Source: Streptomyces althioticus (lineage in GTDB: Bacteria > Actinomycetota > Actinomycetes > Streptomycetales > Streptomycetaceae). From it: DNA of 64,000 nt. A model generated the notes under the pieces. It did no database searches, was not told the DNA's origin, and worked only from the letters and a program-made list of their open reading frames with translations. Positions 33,946 through 42,449 of this stretch are shown here, piece after piece. Made by a program: the position numbers and the translations under genes. The stretch is taken from NCBI GenBank assembly GCA_014649355.1, contig BMSW01000004.1, forward strand, positions 264,608 through 328,607. Reading direction: 5' to 3'. Within the stretch, counting starts at the first letter, position 1. Every line of letters begins with the position of its first letter.

Positions 33946-34692
33946 TCAGCGGCCCTGCGTGGCCCGGCGCTCCATCGCCCGCCGCGCGGCGTCCTCGCTC
34001 GCGTACACCTCGCACATGTGCCGCCCGTCCGGCGTCACCGTGTGCTCGACCTCCCACAGCGAGACCTCACCGCCGTCCCCCAGCAGGAACGCGTGCTCGT
34101 ACAGCGAGAAGCACAGCGCCGCACGGCCCGCCCGCGAAGGACGGCCGAAGGCCTGCGTGATGCGATGCGCGCACGCCGTCGACAGCAGGGCCGCCGTCTC
34201 GGCGTCCGGCCGGTCCGCGTTCTCCGCCCGGCGCAGTAAACGCCGCGCGTGATCGGGGGAGCCGTCCGGGACGTACGCGTGGCGCACCGCGGGCAGCGTG
34301 AACGCGGGCGCCGTCACCGGCAGTTCGAAGTCCGGGGCCTCCGGCGGCAACGGCAGCCGCGCGGTCGCCGTCCGCAACTCCTCCTCGTCCACGTACACCT
34401 CGTGCTGCGGCTCGCTGCCCGGGGCGCTGTTGTGGACCAGCTCCCACAGCGTCAGCGCCGAACCGTCCGCCAGCAGCCACGTGTGCCGGTAGGTCTCCCG
34501 GTGCAGACCCGCGCTGTGGTGCGCCGAGTGCAGGGAACCGTCGTGCGCCAGCGCGCAGTCCAGCCGGCGGATCGTCTCGTCCGGCAGCTCGAAGGAGTTC
34601 AGGGCGCGGCCCAGGAGGCGCGCGAGATGCTCCTCCGGTGAGTCGGACGAGTCAGGTGGTTCGCACGCTGCCGTCTCGTACGGAACGCTCAA
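33946..34692 (-). CDS. DUF6227 family protein
   Basis: 248 residues, actinobacteria-specific family of unknown function. It contains two similar halves: HTWLLADGSALTLWELVHNS...EVYVDEEELRTA and HAFLLGDGGEVSLWEVEHTV...EVYASEDAARRA. An internal repeat of a 'x-LLxDG-x-LWE' beta module is therefore likely. The start appears to be TTG 34692, with GGGAG 5 nt upstream and a TACGGT -10 box at 34739-34734. Confidence 0.85.
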   Translation of the reverse strand: MSVPYETAACEPPDSSDSPEEHLARLLGRALNSFELPDETIRRLDCALAHDGSLHSAHHSAGLHRETYRHTWLLADGSALTLWELVHNSAPGSEPQHEVYVDEEELRTATARLPLPPEAPDFELPVTAPAFTLPAVRHAYVPDGSPDHARRLLRRAENADRPDAETAALLSTACAHRITQAFGRPSRAGRAALCFSLYEHAFLLGDGGEVSLWEVEHTVTPDGRHMCEVYASEDAARRAMERRATQGR

Positions 34693-35033
34693 GGCTTCTC
34701 CCGGCGTTGCTGCATGTCACCTTGTGGGTGCATACCGTAGCCCCTCGGCCGGACGTCGTGTCCGGGAACCGAGAAAACGTATGCCCGGACGACGAGCGGA
34801 ACACACGAGAAGTTCCCGGCCGACCTCGCCCCGACATGAATTGTTCCTGGTCAAACGGTACTTCAGGGGTGCGTGGGGGAGGGGATGCGACCCGTTGCGC
34901 GCCGCCCCGCGCACGCCGGGGGCTTCGCCCCCTCCCGTCCCGCTGTCCGACACGACTGGACACGTCGCCTCGGTGGTGACGTAAGTTGCGGAGCGCTTTC
35001 TTCCGCACTACGCACGAGAAATGAGGCCCCGGA
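34693..35033. other. 341-bp intergenic region between DUF6227 and mscL
   Basis: Holds divergent promoters: TACGGT (34739-34734) for the DUF6227 gene, and an AT-richer segment before mscL. A stable GGGGGCTTCGCCCCC hairpin lies at 34918-34932. No gene is supported. Confidence 0.5.
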
Positions 35034-35558
35034 GTGAGCGACCAGGAGAAGACGAGCCTGTGGCAGGGCTTCAAGGCCTTCCTGATGCGCGGGAACGTCG
35101 TCGATCTGGCGGTGGCGGTCGTCATCGGCGCCGCCTTCACCAACATCGTCAACTCGGTCGTGGAAGGGGTCATCAACCCGCTCGTCGGTGCGTTCGGCAC
35201 CCAGAACCTCGACAGCTACACGTCCTGCCTCAAGGGCCCCTGTGAGGGCACCGGGGACGCGGCGACCGGCGTGCGCATCCTGTGGGGCTCGGTGCTCGGC
35301 GCGACACTGCAGTTCGTGCTCACGGCGGCCGTCGTCTACTTCCTGATGGTGCTGCCCATGGCGAAGTACCTGGCCCGCGTGGAGGCGCGCCGGAAGGCGA
35401 AGGAAGGTGCCCACGAGGTCGTCGAGGTGACCGAGCTGGAAGTCCTCAAGGAGATCCGCGACGCGCTGCTCGCCGAGCGCGCGCAGGGCGGCGGCAGGAA
35501 CCTGCGGGCGGACGACGGCGGGCGGACCGGCGACGGGCGGACCGACGACGGACGGTAG
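35034..35558 (+). CDS. mscL: Large-conductance mechanosensitive channel
   Basis: 174 residues. FKAFLMRGNVVDLAVAVVIGAAFTNIVNSVVEGVINPLVG forms the N-terminal helix and first span. A periplasmic loop with two Cys (TSCLKGPCEG) follows, then the second span (GATLQFVLTAAVVYFLMVLPM) and a C-terminal helix bundle (EVLKEIRDALLAERA). The channel opens under membrane tension to release solutes during osmotic down-shock. The last 25 residues are a Gly/Arg/Asp-rich extension. GTG 35034 is chosen to keep the conserved N-terminal helix. Confidence 0.95.
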   Translation: MSDQEKTSLWQGFKAFLMRGNVVDLAVAVVIGAAFTNIVNSVVEGVINPLVGAFGTQNLDSYTSCLKGPCEGTGDAATGVRILWGSVLGATLQFVLTAAVVYFLMVLPMAKYLARVEARRKAKEGAHEVVEVTELEVLKEIRDALLAERAQGGGRNLRADDGGRTGDGRTDDGR

Positions 35559-35575
35559 GAGAACCCGCCGCGCGG

Positions 35576-35749
35576 TCAGATGTGGTGGGGCGGCTTCTCG
35601 TCGAGGAAACGCCTCAGGTCGGCGGCGCTGTCGCCGGACGGTCGCTCGCCCCAGCCGCGGTCCGTGTCGTCGGAGGCCGGCTGGTCCAGCGGGTCGTCGA
35701 AGACGAGCGCGGGCTTCGGCTCGTGCGGCTGCTCGGGGGCGGTACTCAT
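35576..35749 (-). CDS. Small hypothetical protein, 57 aa
   Basis: Acidic, Pro-rich peptide: EPKPALVFDDPLDQPASDDTDRGWG then DSAADLRRFLDEKPPHHI. No recognised domain. The C-terminal 'DLRRFLDEKPPHH' helix and His-rich end look conserved rather than random. A TACCCT box (35761-35756) followed by GGAGGC and ATG gives both a -10 and a Shine-Dalgarno-like sequence. It converges with mscL and diverges from the P1 peptidase gene. Confidence 0.6.
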   Translation of the reverse strand: MSTAPEQPHEPKPALVFDDPLDQPASDDTDRGWGERPSGDSAADLRRFLDEKPPHHI

Positions 35750-35780
35750 GCCTCCAGGGTACGGCCGGGGCCGCGGGGGC

Positions 35781-36821
35781 ATGACTGCCCCCATGAAGGC
35801 TGACGCTCTGACGGATGTGGCCGGCGTGCGCGTGGGGCACGCGACGCGGACCGGCGACGGATGGCTCACCGGGACCACGGTGGTGCTCGCCCCCGAGGGA
35901 GGCGCGGTCGCCGCGGTGGACGTACGCGGCGGCGGACCCGGCACGAAGGAGACCGACGCGCTGGACCCGCGCAACGTGGTGCAGCGCGTGGACGCGGTCA
36001 CCCTCACCGGCGGCAGCGCCTTCGGCCTGGACGCGGCCTCCGGGGTGATGGCCTGGCTGGAGGAGCAGGGCCGCGGGGTGCGGGTCGGTCCCGAGCCGAC
36101 GCACGTGGTGCCCGTCGTGCCCGCCGCCTGTGTCTTCGACCTGCGCCGGGGCGGCGACTTCCGGGCCCGGCCCGACGCCTCCCTGGGCCGCGCGGCGGTC
36201 GAGGCCGCCGCGGCCACCGGTCCGGGGGCGCCGGTGCCGCAGGGATGCGTGGGCGCCGGGACGGGCGCCGTGGTCGGCCAGCTCAAGGGCGGGGTCGGCT
36301 CGGCGAGCACGGTCCTGCCGTCGGGGGTGACCGTGGCCGCGCTGGTGGTGGCCAACGCGGTGGGGTCGGCGGTGGACCTGGAGACGGGGGTCCTCTACGG
36401 GGACTACTTCGGCGGGCGCCCGCGTCTGCCCGGCCCCGAGGTGCACAGGGCCGCACGGCGCCGGCTGGCGGAGGCGGCCGAGCGCAACGCCCCGCCGCCG
36501 ATGAACACCACCCTCGCCGTGGTCGCCACCGACGCCGACCTGACCCGCGCGCAGGCGCAGAAGCTGGCCGGTACCGCGCACGACGGCATCGCGCGCGCCG
36601 TCCGCCCGGTGCATCTGCTGAACGACGGCGACACCGTCTTCACCCTGGCCACCGGCACCCGACCGCTGGACGCGAAGGACCCGCTCGCGCTGAACGAGGT
36701 GCTCGCGGCGGGCGCGGACCTGGTGACCCGGGCGATCGTCCGCGCCGTGCGGGCCGCCGACCCGGTGGACGGACCGGGCGGCGCGTGGCCGTCGTACGGG
36801 GAGTTGTACGGGGGGAGCTGA
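35781..36821 (+). CDS. P1 family peptidase (DmpA/L-aminopeptidase-D-esterase)
   Basis: 346 residues. VAGVRVGHATRTGDGWLTGTTVVL at the start, VDAVTLTGGSAFGLDAASGVMAWLEE, and the self-cleavage region NAPPPMNTTLAVVATDADL (catalytic Thr/Ser after the N-T-T) identify the family. These enzymes process themselves into two chains and use the new N-terminal hydroxyl residue to hydrolyse amides or esters. Substrate unknown. ATG 35781 is used; ATG 35793 is the alternative. Confidence 0.92.
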   Translation: MTAPMKADALTDVAGVRVGHATRTGDGWLTGTTVVLAPEGGAVAAVDVRGGGPGTKETDALDPRNVVQRVDAVTLTGGSAFGLDAASGVMAWLEEQGRGVRVGPEPTHVVPVVPAACVFDLRRGGDFRARPDASLGRAAVEAAAATGPGAPVPQGCVGAGTGAVVGQLKGGVGSASTVLPSGVTVAALVVANAVGSAVDLETGVLYGDYFGGRPRLPGPEVHRAARRRLAEAAERNAPPPMNTTLAVVATDADLTRAQAQKLAGTAHDGIARAVRPVHLLNDGDTVFTLATGTRPLDAKDPLALNEVLAAGADLVTRAIVRAVRAADPVDGPGGAWPSYGELYGGS

Positions 36822-36874
36822 GAGGGCGGACGGGGACGGCCGCCGGCCGGTCAGGGCGCCCGGCGCCGCGCGCG

Positions 36875-37492
36875 TCACCACAGCGTCACCGCCAGCCGGG
36901 CCGTGGCGCTCGCGCCGGCCAGCTCGGCGGCCGTGTCGCGCGGCACCGACAGGACGACCAGCGCGCCCCCGTCGCCGTCCGGCGGCTCCGGCACCTCCGT
37001 GACCCGCGCCCCGCGCGCGACCACTCGGGCCTCACCGCCGGACACCGTCTCCTCGGCCGCGATCACGTCCACCCGGTCGCCGGGCCGCAGCAGCCGGACC
37101 GTGGCCCCGTCGGCGATCCGCACCGGCGCGGAGACCGGCGCGCCCGCGCGCCGCTGCCGTACGGGACGGTCGTCACCGCCCGACGGCACGGGGGTCCCGG
37201 CCGCCGCCCGGGCCGGCTCGGGATGTCCGCGCGAGCGGTCGCTGTCCCTCGGGCCCGCCGCGACGAGCGCGGCCGCGGTCACCGCGAGACCGACCGCCAC
37301 CGCCCGTCTGCGGTGCCGCGCCAGCCTGCCCGCGAGCGGCAGCACGCCGCGCACCCGCACCGGGTCGAAGTGCGGCACCTCGCACGGCGGCGGCACATCG
37401 GCACCGTGCGGACGCGGGAACGGGGAGCGACGGTACGCCGAGGGTGCGCAGGGCACCGAGGGCACGGACGACACGGACGACATGGACGACAT
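36875..37492 (-). CDS. SAF-domain membrane-anchored protein (CpaB/RcpC-like)
   Basis: About 205 residues. A Ser-rich start and Pro-rich stretch precede a membrane span (RRAVAVGLAVTAAALVAAG, about 75-93). The outside part has an SAF/beta-clip domain: APVRIADGATVRLLRPGDRVDVIAAEETVSGGEARVVARGARVTEVPE, close to CpaB proteins of Flp-type pilus assembly. No other pilus genes are nearby. ATG 37492, GTG 37498 and GTG 37540 are all possible starts. Confidence 0.75.
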   Translation of the reverse strand: MSSMSSVSSVPSVPCAPSAYRRSPFPRPHGADVPPPCEVPHFDPVRVRGVLPLAGRLARHRRRAVAVGLAVTAAALVAAGPRDSDRSRGHPEPARAAAGTPVPSGGDDRPVRQRRAGAPVSAPVRIADGATVRLLRPGDRVDVIAAEETVSGGEARVVARGARVTEVPEPPDGDGGALVVLSVPRDTAAELAGASATARLAVTLW

Positions 37493-37631
37493 GGACACGG
37501 GGCCACCACCTGGGACGCGGGAACGGCTTGCGCACCTCACGATGAAGCCCCCGACGGAATCCCGCCGGGGGCTGTGAACGCATCCTCAGTTGTGGAAAAC
37601 CGCGCCACCCGAACGAGCGCCTCCGCGCCCC

Positions 37632-37728
37632 CGCGACGCCTCCGCCTCCGCGACGCCCCACTTCCACGCCAACGCGACGCCCCACCTCCACGCCAGCGCG
37701 ACGCCCCGCCTCCGCGACGCCCCGCCCC
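37632..37728 (+). repeat. Short tandem repeats of about 24 bp
   Basis: Units beginning GCGACGCCCC(A/G)CxTCCACGCC recur three to four times with decay between the SAF gene and the phosphorylase gene. A GCCCCCGACGG/CCGCCGGGGGC hairpin lies at about 37545-37573. No gene is supported here. Confidence 0.65.
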
Positions 37729-37763
37729 ATAAGCCCCGCCGCCACCCCGCGACCCGGCGCCAC

Positions 37764-38606
37764 CTACGGCAACGCGAACCCCGGATCCATCCCGCCCAGC
37801 GCCGACGCGCACAGACAGTCCCGCTCCTCCGTCGACGGCAGCGCCGCCACCGCGTCGAACAGCACCCCCCGCAGCCGGTCCACGTTGGCCGCGAACACCT
37901 GGAGCACCTCGTCGTGGGAGACGCCCTCACCCGTCTCGGCGCCCGCGTCCAGGTCCGTGACCAGCGTCAACGACGTGTAGCAGAGCTCCAGCTCACGGGC
38001 GAGGGCCGCCTCGGGGTGCCCGGTCATGCCCACCACGGACCAGCCCTGTGCCTGGTGCCACAGCGACTCGGCGCGGGTGGAGAAGCGCGGGCCCTCGACG
38101 ACGACCAGCGTGCCGCCGTCGACCGCCTCCCAGTCCCGCCCGCGGGCCGCCTTCAGGGCGGACGCCCGCCCGGTGGGGCAGTAGGGGTCGGCCAGGGACA
38201 CGTGGACGACGTTCGGCACGGTGCCGTCGGGCAGCGGCAGCCCGTCGAAGTAGGAGTTGGCGCGGGACTTGGTGCGGTCCACGAGCTGGTCCGGCACCAG
38301 GAGCGTGCCCGGTCCGTACTCGGGGCGCAGACCGCCCACCGCGCACGGGCCGAGGACCTGGCGCACGCCGACCGACCGCAGCGCCCACAGGTTGGCGCGG
38401 TAGTTGATGCGGTGCGGGGGCAGGTGGTGGCCGCGTCCGTGCCGGGGCAGGAAGGCGACCCGCCGGCCGGCCACCTCGCCGAGGAAGAGGGAGTCGCTGG
38501 GCGCCCCGTAGGGGGTGTCGACCTGGACCTCGGTCACGTCGTCGAGGAAGGAGTAGAAGCCGGATCCGCCGATGACGCCGATCTCGGCGTTCGCCATGTT
38601 CGCCAT
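37764..38606 (-). CDS. mtnP: S-methyl-5'-thioadenosine phosphorylase-family enzyme
   Basis: 280 residues, PNP/MTAP family 2. EIGVIGGSGFYSFLDD (phosphate loop), FLPRHGRGHHLPPHRINYRAN and the LVVVEGPRFSTRAESLWHQ...GMTGHPEAALARELELCY block are diagnostic. It cleaves methylthioadenosine (or a related nucleoside) with phosphate in the methionine salvage pathway. A TAGGGT box (38618-38613) lies 6 nt before ATG 38606, so the mRNA may be leaderless; ATG 38597 is an alternative start. Confidence 0.93.
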   Translation of the reverse strand: MANMANAEIGVIGGSGFYSFLDDVTEVQVDTPYGAPSDSLFLGEVAGRRVAFLPRHGRGHHLPPHRINYRANLWALRSVGVRQVLGPCAVGGLRPEYGPGTLLVPDQLVDRTKSRANSYFDGLPLPDGTVPNVVHVSLADPYCPTGRASALKAARGRDWEAVDGGTLVVVEGPRFSTRAESLWHQAQGWSVVGMTGHPEAALARELELCYTSLTLVTDLDAGAETGEGVSHDEVLQVFAANVDRLRGVLFDAVAALPSTEERDCLCASALGGMDPGFALP

Positions 38607-38682
38607 GGCCCGACCCTAACGGCACCCGGAAAGGCCGGGAGAGAGCCCCGTCGGCCGCCCCGGTGGCGCCGGGACACACCGA

Positions 38683-38712
38683 GGGCCCCGCCGTCGGGGG
38701 ACGGCAGGGCCC
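38683..38712 (-). terminator. Terminator of the FmdB gene
   Basis: A 13-bp stem (38683-38695 with 38700-38712, one mismatch) with a GGGG loop, 22 bp beyond the FmdB stop. Confidence 0.8.
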
Positions 38713-38734
38713 AGGGGAAGCGTGCGTCGGGCGG

Positions 38735-39061
38735 TCAGGCCGCCGTGGTGCTCGTCGAGCTGCCGGAGGAGCCGGACGAGGACGAGCTCGAACCGGAGTC
38801 CGACGACGAAGAGCTCGACGACGAAGAACTCGACGAAGAGGATCCGGAGGACTTCGACGACGCCGGCGAGGAGCTCGACGAGGAGCCGCGGCTGTCGTTG
38901 CGGTAGAAACCGGAACCCTTGAAGACGATGCCGACCGCGGAGAACACCTTCTTCAGGCGGCCCTGGCAGTTGGGGCACTCGGTCAGGGCGTCGTCGGTGA
39001 ACTTCTGCACCGCCTCGAGGCCCTCGCCGCACTCGGTGCACTGGTACTGGTAGGTCGGCAC
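38735..39061 (-). CDS. FmdB-family zinc-ribbon protein
   Basis: 108 residues. Residues 1-45 form the zinc ribbon PTYQYQCTECGEGLEAVQKFTDD...CPNCQGRLKKVFSAVGIVFKGSGFY, with four Cys. The rest is an almost pure Ser tail with scattered Gly/Thr, likely disordered. FmdB proteins are named for amidase/formamidase operons, but the role is not established. GTG 39061 is chosen because GGAGG lies 7 nt upstream and it matches the usual N-terminus. Confidence 0.92.
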   Translation of the reverse strand: MPTYQYQCTECGEGLEAVQKFTDDALTECPNCQGRLKKVFSAVGIVFKGSGFYRNDSRGSSSSSSPASSKSSGSSSSSSSSSSSSSSDSGSSSSSSGSSGSSTSTTAA

Positions 39062-39128
39062 TGTCTTCCTCCTGGCACTCTCACTCAATGAGTGCTAACG
39101 ACGGTCCATAGTGACGCATTCCGCGGGC

Positions 39129-40418
39129 CTAGTCCACTGCGACGGGCTCGCGGTGACCCATGCCACGTGCGACGGTACGCCCGCGCGGAGCACCCGCGAG
39201 CCGCGAGCGCAGGGCCAGCAGGGTCGCCAGCGCCAGCAGCGTGCCGCCCATCGGCACCAGGAACCCGGCGCCGTCCCACAGCCGGTCCTCGAACTGTCCG
39301 GCGACGGTGACGGCGGCGGCCTGGCCCAGCGCGACGGCGCCGGTCAGCCAGGTGAACGCCTCGGTGCGGGCGCCCGCCGGGACCAGGCTCTCCACCAGCG
39401 TGTAGCCGGTGATCAGCGCCGGGGCGATGCACATGCCGACCAGCAGGCCGAGCGCGCCCAGCAGCAGCGAGGAGTCGGCCGTCCACAGCGCGGACGCGGC
39501 CAGCGCGAGGGCGGCGTAGGCGACGATCAGGCGGCGCTGCGGGGCGACCTTCCAGGCGATCGCGCCGCAGGCGAGGCCGGCGAGCATGTTGCCCGCGGCG
39601 AAGACGCCGTACAGGACGCCGTTGAGGCCCGGTTCGCCGATGGACTCGGTGTACGCGGCCAGGGAGACCTGCATGCCGCCGAAGACGGAGCCGATGCCGA
39701 GGAACGTCACGATCAGCACGCGCACGCCGGGCACGCGCAGCGCGGAGGCGTGCCGTACGCGCGTGTGGCCGTCGGCGGTCGTGGCGACCGGCGGCTGGGT
39801 GCCCTTCTGAGCGGCGAACAGCAGACCGCCGACCAGGGTGAGCGCGGCCTCGGTGACCAGGCCCGCGGACGGGTCGACCGTCGTGCACAGCGCGGTGGCC
39901 AGCAGCGGGCCGACGACGAAGGTGAACTCGTCGGTGACGGACTCGAAGGCCGCGGCGGTCGCCATCAGCGGGGAGCCCTTGAGACGGACGCCCCAGCGGG
40001 CGCGGACCATCGGCCCGACCTGCGGCACGGAGGCGCCGGTGGGGACGGCCGCGGCGAACAGCGCCCACAGCGGCGCGCCGTTCAGCGCGAGGGCGGTGAG
40101 GGCGAGTCCGGCCGCCGCGTGCACCAGCACGCCCGGCACCAGCACGGCGCGCTGGCCGTGCCGGTCGGCGAGCCGGCCGGTGTACGGGGCGAACAGCGCC
40201 ATGGAGACGCCGGTGACGGCCGCGACGGCGCCGGCCGCGCCGTAGGAGCCGGTGGTGTGCTGGACGAGCAGCACGATGGAGAGGGTGAGCATCGCGAACG
40301 GCTGACGCGCCGCGAAGCCGGGGAGCAGGAACGTCCACGCGCCGCGGGTGCGCAGCAGGCGGCCGTATCCCGGTCGGGAGGTGGCCGCCGAGTCCTTCGA
40401 CGTGGTGACCGTGGATGC
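39129..40418 (-). CDS. MFS transporter, 12-span
   Basis: 429 residues. GRLADRHGQRAVLVPG (motif A) and twelve hydrophobic segments from LLPGFAARQPFAMLTLSIVLLVQ onward; ESVTDEFTFVVGPLLATAL forms the central span pair. It resembles DHA1-type or SetB-like exporters; substrate unknown. GTG 40418 is preferred (GGAAAGG 8 nt upstream), since the longer reading begins in an Arg-rich, non-conserved stretch. A short loop separates it from the FmdB gene. Confidence 0.88.
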   Translation of the reverse strand, partial: ASTVTTSKDSAATSRPGYGRLLRTRGAWTFLLPGFAARQPFAMLTLSIVLLVQHTTGSYGAAGAVAAVTGVSMALFAPYTGRLADRHGQRAVLVPGVLVHAAAGLALTALALNGAPLWALFAAAVPTGASVPQVGPMVRARWGVRLKGSPLMATAAAFESVTDEFTFVVGPLLATALCTTVDPSAGLVTEAALTLVGGLLFAAQKGTQPPVATTADGHTRVRHASALRVPGVRVLIVTFLGIGSVFGGMQVSLAAYTESIGEPGLNGVLYGVFAAGNMLAGLACGAIAWKVAPQRRLIVAYAALALAASALWTADSSLLLGALGLLVGMCIAPALITGYTLVESLVPAGARTEAFTWLTGAVALGQAAAVTVAGQFEDRLWDGAGFLVPMGGTLLALATLLALRSRLAGAPRGRTVARGMGHREPVAVD

Positions 40419-40645
40419 CACGGCCCGTGCCTTTCCGCCACCTGGTAGCGCCCCGCGCGAGGTCGCGCGGGCACGCCGAGAGCTGTCCTCTTGCGCTGAC
40501 TGCGGTAGATACCGGCGCCACAGCTCAGGGCGCCCGGCCGCCATACGGTCGCGCCAGCTCTGCGTCAGGCAGAGTTGGTTCGATCTGGGGTCGCTTCATG
40601 ATACAGGGGGTGACGGCGTGCACGCCTGTGAAGGTGAGCATCCTC

Positions 40646-42160
40646 TCAGCGTCCGGCCTGCGATCCTTCGGTGTCCCGGCCGGTGCCCAGCCAGCCGGCG
40701 AGCTTGCCGCCCCGGGCGACCGCGCGCAGCCGGCGCTCCGCCGCGTCCCGCACCGGGTCGGTGGCGACGACGAGGAGTTCGTCGCCGCGGCGCAGCATCG
40801 TCTCCGGCGACGGCACGAAGGACGTCCCGTCCCGCACGACGAGGGTGACGGCGGACCCGGTGGGCAGCCGCAGCTCGCCCACCTCGACGCCGTGCATCCG
40901 GGACCCGGCGGGAACGGTGACCGACAGCAGGTGGCCGCGCAGCCGCTCCAGGGGCGCCGACTCCACGCCGAGGTCGGCGGCGCCGGAGTCGCCGAGCCGC
41001 AGCAGCCGGGCCAGTCCGGGCAGCGTCGGGCCCTGCACCAGGGTGTAGACGACGACCAGCAGGAAGACGATGTTGAAGATCCGCTCGCTGCCGTCGACGC
41101 CCTGCACCATCGGGATGGTCGCCAGGATGATCGGCACGGCGCCGCGCAGGCCCGCCCAGGACATCAGCGTCTGCTCCTGCCAGGGCACCCGGAACGGCGT
41201 CAGGCACAGCACGACACTGAGCGGACGGGCCACCATCGTGAGCACCAGCCCGACGACGAGGGCGGGCACGATGTCGTCGGCGAGTTCGTGCGGGGTGACC
41301 AGCAGGCCGAGCAGCACGAACATGCCGATCTGGGCGAGCCAGCCGAGCCCTTCGGCGAAGCCGCGGGTGGCGGGCCAGTGCGGCAGTTTGGCGTTGCCGA
41401 GCAGCATCGAGGCGAGGTAGACGGCGAGGAAGCCGCTGCCGTGGACGAGCGCGCCGCCCGCGTAGGCGGTGACGGCGATGGCCATGACGGCGATCGGGTA
41501 GAGGCCGGAGGCGGGCAGCGCCACGTGCCGCAGGCCCCAGGCGCCGAGCCAGCCGACGGCGAGACCGACGGCGGCGCCGATCGCCAACTCCAGCAGGATC
41601 TCGCCGATCAGCACGTACCAGTGCTCGACAGGACCGGCCGTGGAGAAGGCCACCACGAGGATCACCACGGGGGCGTCGTTGAAGCCGGACTCGGCCTCCA
41701 GGGTGCCCCGCACCCGGGCGGGCAGCGGCACCTTCCGCAGCACCGAGAAGACGGCCGCCGCGTCCGTCGAGGAGACCACCGCGCCGATGATGAGCGCCTG
41801 CCGCCACTCCAGCCCGATCAGCAGGTGCGCCGCCGTGGCCGTCACGCCGACGCTCACCGCGACGCCGGCCAGCGCCAGCGCGGCCGCCGAGGGCAGGACC
41901 GGTCTGATCTCGGTCCACTTGGTGCCCAGACCGCCCTCGGCGAGGATCACGACCAGGGCCGCGTACCCGATCACCTGGGTCAACTCGGCGTTGTCGAACT
42001 GGATGTCGCCGATGCCGTCCTGGCCGATGGCGATGCCGATGCCCAGGTAGACGAGCAGGCTGGGGAGCCCGCTGCGCGAGGAGATCCGGACCGCCGCCAC
42101 GGCGACGAGCAGAACGAGCGAGCAGACGAGCAGGAGCTGGTTGAGGTGGTGGACAGTCAG
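40646..42160 (-). CDS. Potassium/proton antiporter (CPA1, NhaP2-like) with TrkA-C domain
   Basis: 504 residues. The exchanger domain (residues 1-390) has about 12 spans, including GLPSLLVYLGIGIAIGQDGIG, SSTDAAAVFSVLRK and ESGFNDAPVVILV, the cation-binding segments of the CPA1 family. The C-terminal TrkA-C (RCK_C) domain is VPAGSRMHGVEVGELRLPTGSAVTLVVRDG. It should exchange K+ or Na+ for H+. The usual first span (LTVHHLNQLLLVCSLVLLVAVAAV) begins at CTG 42160, with AAGGGA 7 nt upstream; the first conventional start, GTG 42100, would delete most of that span. Confidence 0.88.
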   Translation of the reverse strand: MTVHHLNQLLLVCSLVLLVAVAAVRISSRSGLPSLLVYLGIGIAIGQDGIGDIQFDNAELTQVIGYAALVVILAEGGLGTKWTEIRPVLPSAAALALAGVAVSVGVTATAAHLLIGLEWRQALIIGAVVSSTDAAAVFSVLRKVPLPARVRGTLEAESGFNDAPVVILVVAFSTAGPVEHWYVLIGEILLELAIGAAVGLAVGWLGAWGLRHVALPASGLYPIAVMAIAVTAYAGGALVHGSGFLAVYLASMLLGNAKLPHWPATRGFAEGLGWLAQIGMFVLLGLLVTPHELADDIVPALVVGLVLTMVARPLSVVLCLTPFRVPWQEQTLMSWAGLRGAVPIILATIPMVQGVDGSERIFNIVFLLVVVYTLVQGPTLPGLARLLRLGDSGAADLGVESAPLERLRGHLLSVTVPAGSRMHGVEVGELRLPTGSAVTLVVRDGTSFVPSPETMLRRGDELLVVATDPVRDAAERRLRAVARGGKLAGWLGTGRDTEGSQAGR

Positions 42161-42449
42161 CGGCGTTCCCTTCCCCGGCCCTGGCGCACCCGTGAGGGAG
42201 CGCGCGTCCGTCGCGGGCGATGCGCCCGCTTTCCGGGCGAACCGCTTCGATTGTCACGGCGAACTACTTCGTTACCTTACCTAACTCTTGACGCGTTCTT
42301 GACGCGGAAGGCGGCAAGATCGAACGCCCGTCCGGGCTGGTTCCCCACTCCGCGTCAAGGGGCGCGGAGCCCTGCGCCTATCGTTGCTCCAGCGCTCAGT
42401 TAAAAGCACAGCCCGACCTGCCGCTCGCGTTAGGACAGCAAGGACAGCG
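42161..42449. other. Divergent promoter region of antiporter and acylase genes
   Basis: Contains TTACCTTACCTAA (42272-42284) and a direct repeat CTTGACGCG-TT-CTTGACGCG (42287-42306). No gene is supported. The direct repeat may be a regulator site. Confidence 0.45.
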
